A stretch of 64,000 nucleotides of DNA, from NCBI GenBank assembly GCA_027625915.1, contig JANTQA010000015.1:6973001-7037000 (forward strand). Direction: 5' to 3'. Origin of the DNA: Anaeramoeba flamelloides. Lineage: Eukaryota > Metamonada > Anaeramoebidae. Below the pieces are notes generated by a model that searched no databases, was not told the DNA's origin, and worked only from the letters and a program-made list of their open reading frames with translations. This document shows, piece by piece, positions 40,250 through 52,284 of this stretch (position 1 is the stretch's first letter; every line of letters begins with the position of its first letter). The position numbers and the translations under genes are program-made.

Positions 40250-41545
40250 AAAGATTTTACTTTTGAAATTTTCAAAATCAAACTTTTTGTCATTATCAAA
40301 AAGTTGGATTATGAGTTTATCAAATAGACCCTCTTTCACCTTTATAATTTAGATTTATAAGTCATTTTTTGATTGAAAAAATTAAACGTCTTGTGAAACT
40401 TTTCCAAATATATGCCGATGACTTGATTTTGAAAATGGAACACATGTGCATAAAGTGATGCATTAATTTTTTAAGTTTTTTTTACTAAATTTGTTAAGTT
40501 TTCCAAAAACTATAAAACTTTTCCAATGTGCCACACAAAGAAGAGGTTTATTGTCAACGAACTTGTAGTTTATAACAGTAAAATAACAAAAAAACATTTA
40601 ATAAAAGAATAAAAATGTTTGGGTTGTTTTTGTTTTTTCAATTTCTGAATATTATTTTTGATTTTTGAATCTCGGTTTCTTCCTCAAACATTTTTATTTT
40701 TTCATTAAATGTTTTTTTTGTTATTTTACTGTTATAAACTAGATGTTCGTTGACAATAAACTTCTTCTTTGTGTGGCACATTTGAAAGGTTTTAATTTTT
40801 GGAAAAAATGACTAATTTAGTAAAAAAATTTAAAAAATTAAGTAATCACTTTTTGTATATGTGCAGGAACAATACTAGAAATTAATTAAAAAATAATGAG
40901 TATTTTGAAAATTATTCAAGAATTTGGAATGAACCCAAATATCGATTAAACACTAAAATCAAAAAAAAAAATATCAGAAATAAAATATTTTTGTAATTCA
41001 TTAGATATAGAAAAAGATTTCCAAAAAAAAACTTCAAAAAGTAAAAGATAATTTTAAAAAAATTTAAATGAAATTTATTTTGAACTAAAAAAAAACCAAT
41101 GGTGTAAGATTACAAATATTTAAATCAACATAAATTATCCAATTATTCTATGGATTAGTAATTTTTAATTTGACTCAAAAATATTTTAACTCATTGCTTT
41201 TTGTGTAAATAAAAAAGTAACAAATTTTTTAAAAAATAATCCACAGGCTCCAGGATAAATCTCTAAAACTGATGTAAAACTTGACCAAGACAGAATATAA
41301 ACCACAAACCAAGTGAAAAACTCAAAAAAATAGAACACTTAAGATTTTAACAAATTTCAAAAAAGTAAAATTTTCCAAAAAAAAATAATTAAAATATTAA
41401 TTGAGGAATAGAAGATTTAAAATTATTAGATGAAAATCTAAATAATTTAATACACAAGTTAATTATAAATAGTTATGAGTGGAAAGATCAAGAATATTGA
41501 ATAATTATTTGATATAATAATAATATCAATAAAATTTATGCCCTA
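40250..41545 (+). mobile_element. Decayed second copy of the same LINE family
   Basis: The plus-strand translation gives FPNICR and YADDLILKME where the better copy has MFADDLILIMK. After a foldback insertion it gives ILEIN and then EFGMNPNID, matching MIEIN and DFGMNPNDD. Near the end, EWKDQEYL and NINKIYAL match SWKVQNYL and NINKQSCL. Many stops are present. It ends at composite cluster E exactly where the better copy carries its H hairpin. Confidence 0.75.
40443..40865. repeat. Foldback element inside the LINE, 6-bp target duplication
   Basis: The arms are about 180 bp (left 40443-40622, right about 40690-40865), sharing CCACACAAAGAAGA and TTTATAACAGTAAAATAAC as inverted copies. The flanks GGAACA at 40437-40442 and 40866-40871 are a direct repeat. 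The LINE sequence is continuous once the element and one copy of the repeat are set aside, which fixes the boundaries. Confidence 0.88.
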
Positions 41546-41552
41546 GAGTTGG

Positions 41553-41822
41553 GAGGTTTTTTTTAATTTAAGAAATTAAAAGAAAAGTTCTGAAATTTTC
41601 TTTTTATTTTTTTTTTTTTTTAAAACCCAACGATAGTTGGATTGAGGTTTACTATTTGATTTGAAAAATTTATTTATTTTCCAAATAAAAAGAAAACCAA
41701 ATAAAAGATAAAGATATTTTTATAGAATTATAAATAATAGAGTAAATACTATTTTATTTTACTTAATTCTTTTACATTCTGTTAAAACCAACGGATGAAA
41801 GAGGAAACTACCCCCCCTTCAA
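41553..41822. repeat. Composite hairpin cluster E
   Basis: It has an H hairpin with diverged arms (about 41555-41630, starting GAGGTTTTTTTTAATTTAAG), a TTGAGGTTTACTATTTGATT module, a palindromic module with AATAATAGAGTAAATAC, then CCAACGGATGAAAGAGG and a run of seven C. It matches the 3' ends of clusters A and D. Confidence 0.65.
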
Positions 41823-42190
41823 AATAATAAAAAAAATTCAAATAAAACTTTTATGAAAAAATCAAAGTAAGGATAAGAAAAAGTTGGGCTGTAATATACC
41901 TTTCGTATTTAAGAGTAGTATTGGTTTGAAAACAAAAGAATACAAATGTAAAATTTATTATTATTTCAAACTTTGTAAAAAATAAAAAAAATTCTGTAAT
42001 TCGATAAAGTACTTCTTTAGTTCGAAAAATGAACTAATTAAAGAGAATTTATAACATTATCTACAAAAATTTATAAATTGTATAAATAAATACTTTAAAA
42101 AAAAACCCTCTTGGATCGGCATATTAGTTTTTATTACCAGTGAAACCTTACAAACACTCAATTAGTTTAAAGTTTAATAACATAGTACAT

Positions 42191-42385
42191 TCAGTTCCAC
42201 TTTCAGACACGAACTTTCACCGAAATTTAAAGCACAAAAAAAATAATGTAAAATTAAGGCACAAAATTCAAATTCTAGTATAATTATTTGTGTTATAAAA
42301 AAATCCTAAAAAATATGCTTTGTTTGAGATTTTTTTTGGTACCTGAAATTTCCTTCAAAGTTTATGTCTAAAAAGTGGAATTGGT
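42191..42385. repeat. TIR element, family M2, copy 2
   Basis: The left end is CAGTTCCACTTTCAGACACG. The right end, reverse-complemented, is CCAATTCCACTTTTTAGAC. The interior shares AAATTTAAAGCACAAAA with the other copies. Confidence 0.7.
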
Positions 42386-43824
42386 TCTATTATACACATA
42401 TTGTTTTGTTGAAAATTAACAAACTAAGAAAAACATATTCTAAAAGAAATTCTATTTCAAGGACAACTCCTTTTATATTTACAACCAATCTCTCTTTTTA
42501 TCTTATTTCAAAATGATTTTTTTTAAAAAAATTTATTGATTCTATTTTATATTTGTAAAAATAAAAAGCAAAAAAATCTAAGACTACTCACTACAGCCAA
42601 CTAAAAGTACCTAATCTAAATTCGTCGTTTCAAATAAGAGATTTTTTGCCAATAGAATTCTAAAAAAATATTTTGATTTCAACTTTTTTTATAAGAAACA
42701 ATTTAATTGTAAAACTATTCTCAAATATTCAATTCTCTAATCATTGAAATCAGATCATGCAATAGTAATTGATTGTCAACCAATTTTTATTATGTTGAGG
42801 GATTTTCTTGAAAAAAATATATAAGAACCAAAATTACAAATCAAAGGAACCCCAGAGATAGTTTATTTTTTGTTAAAAACCGAATTTCCTTTGATCGTAT
42901 AAAAAAAAACAAAATTGAATAATTTAAAAGATCTTTTTAGAGAAACAAAATCAAAATCTTATTATCAATTTTAAACAATAATAAATTAAATGAAATTGAA
43001 AAATTGAATTTATCTTATTTTGAGTTGTTTTTAGAACTTTATACGATTTTCAATTATTTTTTTATTTTTTTAGGTTAAAAGAAGAGAAAAAATGTACCTT
43101 TTGAGATTCAAATTGTTTGAATGTGTTCTCTTTATAATGTTAACTTTTTTGGTTTTTTATTTGAGATCGACATAATAATTATTAATTAAAAAAAAATAAA
43201 AGGAGAAATTTGTAAAAAATAGATTCTTTTTATAGTATTACCATTATATGAAATATTGTTGATAATATTGAAAGTGTTCATAATATTTTTTGTTTTGAAA
43301 TTATTAATCGGAAAAATCTAATTCAATAATTTGTAAAATTTCATAAACAGAAAATTTCCAAAGTTTATTCAGATCACACAACTTTTTATATAAAATATCA
43401 ATATTTAACTGTCACTCGATCAAAAATGTTTGTGTTAAAAATATTCAAATAATTTTGGACTTTTATAAAAAATATGAAAATTCAAATGGAAACAAAATCG
43501 TGAATATAATCAAAAACATAGGTCTTTTCTCAAGTTTTTTAAAAAAATTAAATTAGTAGTAATATAAAAATTAATAACTTTGAATTTTTTAGAATAATTT
43601 TTGGTTCTTTTTCATCTCAAAGAATTTTGGTGTTGAAAAAACAATTTCAAACTTGGTAGGAATAAAAATATTGTATTTAGTATATTCAATTCAAAGTCTT
43701 TTAAAAAATCTACTAATTTCAAATATTTCCAAAAAAAGTCAAATTAATAATGACATTAATTATTTTTTTTTTCTGTATTTCTTTTTACTTTCTCAAAAAA
43801 ACGGATTTTTAATTATTAAAAATA

Positions 43825-44338
43825 ATGATGAATTTATATTTCTTCTTTTTATTATTGCTTGTCTTATTCACAAGTCATATTGTGTTTAGGCGAAAGCAAA
43901 GGTGTGAATAAATTGGGGGATAGGAGTGATTCGAGATTGCATTTTCTAAAGGAAGTTAAAGCTGGAGCAACACCTATTGACGTAACTTATTACGAAACCA
44001 CAAACTGCGATGGTGTATATGATGACAAAGATGTTTTTAACCATTGAGAATGTACGATAATGGAACATGGCAATTATAATTCGGTATTGATTGACATAGA
44101 AACCGACAGCACTTATTATGCGGGCGAAGACACAACACAAGAATGTTCTGGAACTAGATTTATAATGTTCCTCATCAAAGAGGTGCATGTCTTAATATTT
44201 TAAGTGGGGAGTTCGATGATTGTTGACTGGGAAGTAAGTAGTTCAGATGATGTTAGTTCAGCAAACATACAGGGCAAGGTCACATTAACAGTATTTGCTT
44301 TATTTCTTCTTTTCGTAGCAAATTTTTTTTTCTTCTAA
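43825..44338 (+). pseudogene. Broken gene for a small secreted, probably membrane-anchored protein
   Basis: This is an island of higher GC than its surroundings. It starts with a classical signal peptide (MMNLYFFFLLLLVLFTS). Its middle shows protein-like pieces with scattered Cys (GATPIDVTYYETTNCDGVYD, DSTYYAGEDTTQECSGTR, RGACLNILSGEFDDC). It ends in a hydrophobic tail (KVTLTVFALFLLFVANFFFF) followed by a stop, as in GPI-anchored or tail-anchored proteins. These pieces lie in different frames with about four interruptions, so it is a decayed gene, or less likely a gene with several assembly indels. No family is recognised. Confidence 0.6.
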
Positions 44339-45598
44339 GATGATTTCAATTTCTTTGTTTTTGTACAACTTATCTCTAATACCATTTTTTTAATTGTTTG
44401 AAGCAACTGGTTTTAGTTTATCAAAAACTTTTGTTAAATCTTTTTGAAAAAACAAAAAGTTGATTTTTTAGGTACAAAATTTACCACTTTATTTTAATGT
44501 TTTACTTTGGTACTAAAATAAAGCAAAAGTATTTCTTCATTTTTCTTGTTTTTCCTTTTCAGCTCCATTTTAAAAAGAGATTAATTTTTTTTTCATTTTT
44601 TTAAATCTCCAAATAACTTCAAGACAACATATAATTTTGAAAAATCAATTTTTATCTTAAAACAAAAACACAATTTCAAAGTAAACGTTGTGAGTGATAT
44701 TAAAAATTTAAGTATTTATAACTATCCTTCTTAAAAAGAATACAATTATTTGTCAATATGCTTAATAAATCAATTTTTTTGTTTAACCAAAAGTTTTATC
44801 TCTATAAAGAAAAAAAATCTCTTATTAATATTCCTGTCAACAAAAATTTGTTCTTGTACAATAATGAAGGGAATATAATAAATCGGAAAAAAACTTTTGT
44901 TAAAGTCAGAAATAAAAAGAAGGAATTTAAAAAGTTTTCCTTTTCAGAAAAAATGGAAAAAAAAATTGATCTTAACCAATTTTCTTTTTTGGGCTTTCTT
45001 TGTTGATCAATATTTTTTGATACTTGAAATATACAAAATTTGAAAGTCGAGAAAAACATCTAAGAAAATATTTTAAACTTTTTCTCTGTTTTCGTCGAGT
45101 ATCCATCCAGTAAATGGCTTTTTATCATTCTACATTGTATCCAACCCCTCAGTGGGCATAACATCTGGATAGTATTTGAGTGTTTTTAACACTTAATTCT
45201 TCACATTAAATCCGAAACGAAAATAACTAGACATCGTTTTTTACAAAGGTGCACCAAAACAAAAAATATGTTTCACTTGCATTTTGTTGGGGTACCAATA
45301 AAAAATGAGAAAAAAGAAGACACTTATACTCTTAAACATACTAATTTTGTTTCGTTTTCAAACCCAAGAGTGATAAACAAAAAAAAAAAATAAAAAATTC
45401 AAATGAGATTGACGTGTATTAATTTTGGACTTATTGCAGATCAAAAACATAAAGGATCAGAAAGATGAAAAAATTACTTATTGGAATGAGATTCAAATCT
45501 CTTTTTTAGGGTAGATTTCATCAAAAAATCAAAATTAAAAGAAAAGAGAGCAGATATTCTGAAAAGGAGAAAAATTGATTATTCTTGGACAAATTTGC
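44339..45598. other. Intergenic stretch, 1.3 kb
   Basis: AT-rich, with a possible minus-strand coding remnant at 45074-45234. An 82-codon Lys-rich frame near 44758 has an ATG but no other support. Confidence 0.5.
45074..45234 (-). pseudogene. Possible remnant of a coding sequence
   Basis: The minus strand has protein-like pieces, for example MSSYFRFGFNVKN, VLKTLKYYPDVMPTEGLDT and, in another frame, KPFTGWILDENREKV, separated by stops and a frame change. GC is locally raised. No family is recognised, and chance is possible. Confidence 0.25.
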
Positions 45599-46081
45599 TT
45601 AGTCTTCCATAACAACTTCATAAGTTACATTTGAGCTATTTTTAATTGTTGCATAAACGCCACAATATTGGTTAATTGAAATGTCAACCGCCTTTTCGAC
45701 TTTCTTTTGTTTCACATTATTACCACCTACTTTAAAAACCATATGGATGTCCTTTATTGGCCTTCCCGTTTTCTTTTCATCACGTATTCCATCCACAGAA
45801 ATTTCGAGCTTCTCGAGAGGAGTCTTTTGCTTTTTCATGATTTCAAGAAGATCATAAGACGCACATGCAGCAATACCTAAAAAGATGCTCCTCAAAGGGC
45901 TTACACCACCCTCACCAAGAATAACGCTATTGGATCCATCATTTCCTAAAAATGAATGATCCTTGATCCATGTTACCGAAGTTTTGTAAGGAAAGTCAAC
46001 ATTTCTTTTCAGTAATTGTGCCAACCCTCGCTTTACAATTGAGTTGCTTTGTTTGAAATTTGGTTGAATGGTATTAATCAT
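45599..46081 (-). CDS. OsmC/Ohr-family protein (peroxidase-like)
   Basis: This is 160 residues from the first ATG (46079-46081 on the minus strand); the frame is open a further 22 codons upstream but without a Met. The OsmC fold signature is clear: GGVSPLRSIFLGIAACASYD with the first reactive Cys at residue 73, then LEKLEISVDG, and INQYCGVYATIK with the second Cys at residue 140. Both Cys of the family's thiol-peroxidase site are present, so reduction of organic hydroperoxides is the likely role. The length suits the family (about 140) plus a basic N-terminal stretch of about 30 residues (IVKRGLAQLLKRN), which could be an organelle-targeting presequence. It is more like the YhfA-type OsmC branch than Ohr; this is a judgement by eye. 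No intron is needed. Confidence 0.85.
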   Translation of the reverse strand: MINTIQPNFKQSNSIVKRGLAQLLKRNVDFPYKTSVTWIKDHSFLGNDGSNSVILGEGGVSPLRSIFLGIAACASYDLLEIMKKQKTPLEKLEISVDGIRDEKKTGRPIKDIHMVFKVGGNNVKQKKVEKAVDISINQYCGVYATIKNSSNVTYEVVMED

Positions 46082-47717
46082 TATTAATTCAATTAAAAAG
46101 AAAATGAAAAAAATGAATTTATGGTTTTCCGTTTTATTCAACTCCAATCTTTATTTCTGTCAAATTTATGTCAGCGAATACGTATATCTACCAAAAAAAT
46201 GAAGTTACTGATCTTTGATTTTGAAATAAGAAAAAATTTACACTTTCTTTTCTTTTTTTTTTTAAATAGTTTTTAATGAAGTAAGATGTAGTTTGAAAAA
46301 ATTTGTTTGTAAAAGGAAATTCAAAATGGAGGTGAAAATTTATCCCATTTAGAATTCAAATACAAGTAGGATTGAAAAAAATACCTGAAATGCAAATAAA
46401 TTATTTCCAGGTAAAGACTGTTACTGATAATTGCAATTTATGTTTGAAATTTTTACTTGTTTTTCCATTTTTGAAATTATTCTAATCAAGCTTTGAATAA
46501 AGCTTTTTATGTTGTCAAGTGTTAAGAAACTCTGCAAAATCAGTTGTTCTTCAAACTTTTCTTTGTCCTGTACTGTTTGATAAGAAACAGTTCAAAGATT
46601 TATCAAAATGGATATTGAACTAAAAAATATTTTGATATTTATTAGAATTAATCCATATTTTCTGAAAATGATTTATTTGACCGACTCTGTTTTTGTCCAT
46701 ATATTAAGTAATATAAAAATCCTATTGTGAAGAAACTATTTCAAATTGATAAGAAGAAAATATTAGAAATTTTCTCCCATTTATGAATGAAATTCTAATC
46801 TTGGAAATCATTTAAAAATTTTTAAAAAATTTGAAAAAATCCAAATGATTATCTCAAAGTGTTCTAGATTTAAAACTTTTGTCAAACCTAAAAATTACAG
46901 TTTTAAGTTCAGTTACTATGGTTATTAATGTTAAACCATAAACACATTGTAATTTGAAAAACAATAGGTATTTGTTTTTTCTGATAATTGAAAATATTAT
47001 TTATATAAAAAGTTCTAAAATATACTCCCATTTTACAACAATTTTTATAAGTTAACGAGTAAACATTAATTTCTGGAATTCGTTAGGATATTGTTTAAAT
47101 TTTCTAAATATATAAAATTTAATCTTTTGGTAAAGGCAGGAATAAATAAAACTCAAATCTTTTAAAGGAAAACAAAATATCTCTCTAGAGTCTATCCATT
47201 TATTGTGAATTTGTTCCCTAATCAAGAAATTCACTTGAAATCAAAATCTAATTTATTGCAATTAAACCTTATGCAAATGATAACTTTATTAGGAAAAATC
47301 TTTTAGGATAATAGTTTGGTTTTTTTGATTCAGAAAATAAGAGTGTTATATTCTTTAGATCTATAATAATTTTTTCAAAATATTGGATTGTTCAATTGGA
47401 ACTCTTTGATGAAAATTTTAATTTAAAATAATACTTTTCCTAATTAAATGTAAATTCATAATAATCAAACCCCCTTCTCAAATTACATTCTCTCGAATAT
47501 TTTTTTATTGATAATAATAATTATTAATTTAAAATTTTGGCCCAAATTATTACTAATTTTAAGGGCCACATCAATAAGGTTAAAAATAATTTTTTGATAA
47601 GGAAAGTTTAAAATTAGTAATTGTATTAAGTGCTGAATAATTATCAAAAACAAACCAAAACCTGTGCAGTTAGATCGATCTCCAAAAACCAATAATCAAA
47701 AAAGAGGTTATTTTTAG

Positions 47718-47835
47718 AAAAAAGTGCCAAAGAGAGATACTCCATTTCTAATTAGAATCGTTTGTGAATGATCATTTTGAAAACAACTATGTTGATTTTG
47801 AAGTGACTATCTTTCGGCACTTTTCGAGATCTCGA
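47718..47835. repeat. Small TIR element, family M3, copy 2
   Basis: The left end is AAAAAAGTGCCAAAGAGAG. The right end, reverse-complemented, is CGAAAAGTGCCGAAAGATAG. The length is close to that of the copy at 20297-20404. Confidence 0.55.
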
Positions 47836-48540
47836 AGATTTTTTTTTTTTGCCTTTTTTTCCTTTCTCAAATAAGTTTTTATTTTCTCAAGAAATCTTAA
47901 AAAATCCTTACTTGGTCAAATTTAGAGAGTTACAATACTCATAATTGCATAATCAAAAGATCAAAATTTTCTTTCAGTTTCCAAAAAAATCACCTCCCAA
48001 TAATTAAAATAAATTTATAAAAATTTTCATTTAATAAAGGTAAATTAACAGTTTAAGCTTCTTTACAGATTGAAAAATGTGAATTTTTACAAAACGTAAG
48101 AAAATATTTTTGGAAAGTTGAGGGAAAATTTTGTTCAATTAATTGTTCAACAAATAGTATAACCATAAATTTGGTTAAATTTAATTATATTGGTTGTGCA
48201 CTTTTAGAAAACAATTAGTTTTAAATTGAAGAAATTTAACCTTTTGGAAATTTAAATCATGAGAAAAGATGAATTTTTTTTTTAAAATTTGATTATTTTT
48301 GAATTGAGAATTCATTGAAAATGTTTTTAAACTTTTTTTTTTATTTGATTTTTTTGACAATTAGGTCTTTTTAAATTTTTTTTTTTTGTTATTTTAATTT
48401 TTCCAATCAAAAGAAGGGAAATTTCATAATTTTCTTTTTATGTTTCAAGTTACTTCGTTGAGTAGGGAAAAAATTCACAATAAATGAATAGACTCTAAAG
48501 AAATATTTTATTTTTCCTTAAAATATTTGAGAATTTTTTT

Positions 48541-48730
48541 TTATTTTTACATTTACAAAAAGCTAAAATAAATAGATTTATAATATTTAATCAATATACT
48601 AATTAGAATATTTTATGATTATTTGTTAATTTATATATTTATTTCTCAAATGGTAACATATTATACAGACATAAATAATTTTTTTAATTGATCAGAACAA
48701 TGGGATATAAGACATTTTTGGAATTTTCAG
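48541..48730. repeat. Diverged relative of the 31728 foldback arm
   Basis: It follows the right arm of that element block by block: TTTACATTTAC, AATAGATTTA, CAATATACTAATTAGAA, TTTGTTAATTTATATATTTAT, TTAATTGATCAGAACAATGG and CATTTTTGGAATTTTCAG. Divergence is much higher than between the two arms at 31728-32521, so it is an older copy. Its partner arm was not found with confidence. Confidence 0.6.
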
Positions 48731-49244
48731 TACTTTAAATTTGATAATTATCATCTAAATTTATTTTAAAATAAGTACGGAAATATTTTGGGAGTAAGTT
48801 AAAAAAATATAAATCACCACATGTTACCCTCGTCAACTTACGACCCCTGTTTATCCGAACCTTCATAAAGGCTAAAAAAAAAATTCAAAATCATATTAAT
48901 TTATTATTGTATTTATATACCTCCTGATTTCAAATAGTAATAAAAAGTCAAAATAGTTCAAAGATCAAGTATTTAATAATATTTGATATTGGAAAAAATA
49001 TAAAAATTTAAATTTTGTAATTTTTTTTTCAAATTTTTATTATTTTTAATTTTTTAAATAAGAAAATTTATTATTATAGTTGTAATTCAAATTGAAATAC
49101 AGCTATAAAAATAATTTAAAACAATTAATAAATTGTTTGAATAAAAAGAATTTGTGGAAAAATATTAACGAAAAATTTTTTCTTTTTGTTTAGATAAAAT
49201 TTTAATAAATATTGGATTAAGGGAAAAATTAAATTCATCTAGAG

Positions 49245-49439
49245 TCAGTTTCAGTTTTAAGGCACAAACTTTCAACAAAATTTAAGGCACAAAAAAAAAT
49301 CTCAAATTAAAGCACAAACTTCAAATTCTAGTAAAAATAAATTGGAAAAAAAAAAATTCCAAATTTTGTGCCTTAATTTGAGATTTTTTTTTTACCTTAA
49401 ATTTCGTTGAAAGTTTGTGTTTTAAAAGCGAAAATGACT
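49245..49439. repeat. TIR element, family M2, copy 3
   Basis: The left arm contains TTAAGGCACAAACTTTCAAC. The right arm carries its complement (GTTGAAAGTTTGTG), and the long inner arm AGGCACAAAAAAAAATCTCA is mirrored across an AT-rich centre. Confidence 0.75.
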
Positions 49440-52284
49440 TTATTTGTTTTATAGATTAGAATTAAAAGTTTAATACGAATAAATTTCTAAAAATACATTC
49501 AAATCAATTTTTTCTTTTTATTGAAGCAAAAACAAAAAAAAAAAAAAAAAATCACAACAATTCACTTTTACCTATATGACAATTAAAACTTAAATTTTGA
49601 GAAATAAATAATTTTGAAATTTGGTTTAATTTGATTAATAAAAATCTATTTTTATTCTAATAATTAATTTCAAGTATGAGATGAACTTTTTGTTATAAAA
49701 TAATGTGAAAAATTAGTAAAATAATTTCAAAATGATAATAGAAACAACTATTTTTAAATTAAAATAAAATTGATAAGCTTTACAAGAATGATTATTGTAT
49801 CTTGAGCATATTTTATTTTGTATTTTATTATATCTTCAAAAAAAATAGGCTGATATATTTCTATATATAGTAAGAGAAAAAAATACTAAACCTAGGAAAA
49901 ATCTCTGGTAAGAGATTTAATTGTGAATAGGAGGAAAATTGATGAGTAATTTCTTTATTTTCAATCAAATCCTCTACATAAATAACCTATTTTTACGAGA
50001 CAAGTACTATTACTCTCTAAAGTACATTAAAGTGGCGTGTCCAAAGAATACTCAAGTAATTACTGGAAATCATACGTAAATAAACTTTTTTTGAAAAAAA
50101 ATCGGAGTTTTATAGAGGTTTACTAGAGTTTAGAAAATGATACTTTTTATTCTTGTATTTTGATTGATTAAATGATGTTCTGAATAAGTGTAATTTAATT
50201 AATCATCTTTCTATTAAGTGGGCGAGTTTTAATTTTAAAAGTTTGATTCTTAAAAACAGGATTTTATGTTCAATATAAGAAATTACAAAACTATTTTCCG
50301 AATATTCACAATTAAATAATGTCAGGGATTTTCCGATGTCCAGTATTTTTTTCAATACTTTATATTGAAATATCCTTTAATATTTTTGGTTTTTTAGCTC
50401 AAGTTTTTTAACATAGAAATATAATTGATGAGAATGAAGACTAAACTCTTGATTTGTATTCTTGCACTTGAAATTGTTGAAAAACTTTTTCTACAGCATA
50501 ATATTTAACTTTATATAAAAAGGCATATAACTACATTTGCATACCTTTTCTTTATATCCCACACAATTTTTTTTAAAAAATAAAATTTGATATAATAAAA
50601 TAATTGAATACATCAAAAATAAAAACCAATTGAAAATAATAACACAAGTTTACACAAGATCTAAAAGTGAAATTTCAGAAAATAAAAAATTGTTCAGAAA
50701 AATAATCTGTCACTTGTTTTTAATCCAAAAAAAATCTAATCTTTTTATCAAAGTTTAAATTAGAAAAAATGGATTCTTTTTTAAAGGATTACTAATTTCT
50801 CTAAATGTGATAAAGCAGTTTGTTGATTAAATTTAATTGAAATCTTGTTAAAATAAATGGTTTCTTGATAAAATGTAAAGAAAAAATAAAATTGGGCATA
50901 TTGTTATAATAACCCACCTAGGTTTGGAAAAACTGTTTTTTAAGCTAAATGCTTTTTTTTTTTTTTGGAAAAAAACCAATACAAATTAAATAGCAAATAA
51001 ATTTTAAATAAACAATGTGGGAATATGTGATTGTTTTTTTAAAAGTTCTATGATTTGAAAAAAAGAAATTCTAATAATGAAATATAAAAAATAAAAAATT
51101 TATCAAAAAATAGAGTAAATTTTTCATAAAATTTTAATCATCATGAAAAACAAAAAATTGAAAACAATTAGAAAAATTTTCAACAAATTCCCTTTCTAAT
51201 ATAAATTTTACTTAAAATATTAAGGGGTTTACTTTCAAAATTGATTTGAACTTATTTATACTATTGGCAGCTAATTGCGTGTTACATTGGAACAAGAAGA
51301 AAAAAACCCACTGATTTATTTTCAAAACACTAATTTTTAGTACTTAAATATTGTTATTTTTTAATACTTTAGTTTTTGAGATTATTAACAAAAATCAATT
51401 AAGATTAAAAAACAGAAACAAAAAAAATAAATTGGTAACTTCTCAAATAAATTCCAGTCAAACAAATTCTTCACTTACTCTTGAAAATAACCTTTATAAC
51501 TTTTAATTTCAAATTATAAAAAAACTACACAGTTTTCCCACTGTTCAATAAGGAAGGACTTAATTCTATCATTAAAGTTATCAATTCTAATGGAATTTGG
51601 AAAAGATTTGAAGCCTTTCAACCAGTAATTTGTCAAATAGTTTGGAAATCAAACGAATAGTTTTTCATTAATAAAATAGTTAAAAGAATTATAGTTTCTT
51701 CTTTAGGTTAAGAAATAATCAATAAAAGTGATTCTCTTTCATAATAGTTTATATAGAAGTGCCACAATAATAACATTAGGTTTTTAAATGAAATAAGATC
51801 TGAATAGGACCAAATTTCAGTATTCTTTGTCCATGCATCTGTAAAATATTTCAGCAACACAACCAAAAAGCACCATGCTATGAGCTTACAAAAAACAATC
51901 AATTAAAAGAGTCTACCTTTTTTATTAGGTTCCTTCTAATCTCTTTCCAAAAGGTAACAATCAAAACAAAATTCCAACAAATAAAATAAATAAATACAAA
52001 ACTTTCTAAAGGAGAAATCAGTCAATGTAGAACATTTTTAATCAAATAAAATTACAAACACAAATGTTTGGAAGTTTTTGAAAGGAATAAATTGACCACA
52101 CTTCTTCTATTTTAAAAATTAAACAACTTTCTTAATTCAAAATAGTTTTCATTTTTTTTAAAAAAAACCTACTTTTTTTTTTTTATTTTTTTTGTTCTTG
52201 CAGGCTGTTTGGGTTGTTAAACCATAAAACGAACAAACTGATTTCTGGTTTGACAATAAACTACAAAGAGGAAAATTATAAGAT

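Larger units (their letters stand above)
39421..43824. other. Intergenic stretch, 4.4 kb, mostly mobile-element remains
   Basis: It holds a dispersed repeat (39765-40100), a decayed LINE (40250-41545) with a foldback insertion, composite cluster E (41553-41822), and a TIR element M2 (42191-42385). 42400-43800 is AT-rich with no gene I can support. Confidence 0.65.
46082..52284. other. Intergenic stretch, 6.2 kb
   Basis: It contains a reverse copy of the 11625 repeat unit (about 46320-46370), a small TIR element M3 (47718-47835), a diverged foldback arm (48541-48730), a TIR element M2 (49245-49439), and a short repeat copy (about 50800-50905). Open frames on the minus strand at 47052-47234 and 51708-51902 look mildly protein-like but match nothing I know. 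A strong splice acceptor at 52202-52203 probably precedes the 5'UTR of the BTB gene. Confidence 0.55.

Noticed and set aside
44758-45006. 82-codon Lys-rich frame with ATG
   Set aside because: The composition is what AT-rich DNA gives by chance. No domain, splice context or neighbour supports it, though a small gene cannot be excluded.
45074-45234. Idea that in-frame TAA/TAG here are read as amino acids
   Set aside because: All confident genes in the window end at normal TAA or TAG codons and have none inside, so the standard code holds.
47052-47234. Minus-strand frame of 60 codons
   Set aside because: It was considered as a LINE remnant, but no reverse-transcriptase or zinc-knuckle motif lines up.
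51708-51902. Minus-strand frame with Trp-rich pieces
   Set aside because: It starts without ATG, has stops close on both sides and matches no family I know. A plus-strand protein-like piece nearby (about 51547-51660) is equally unsupported.
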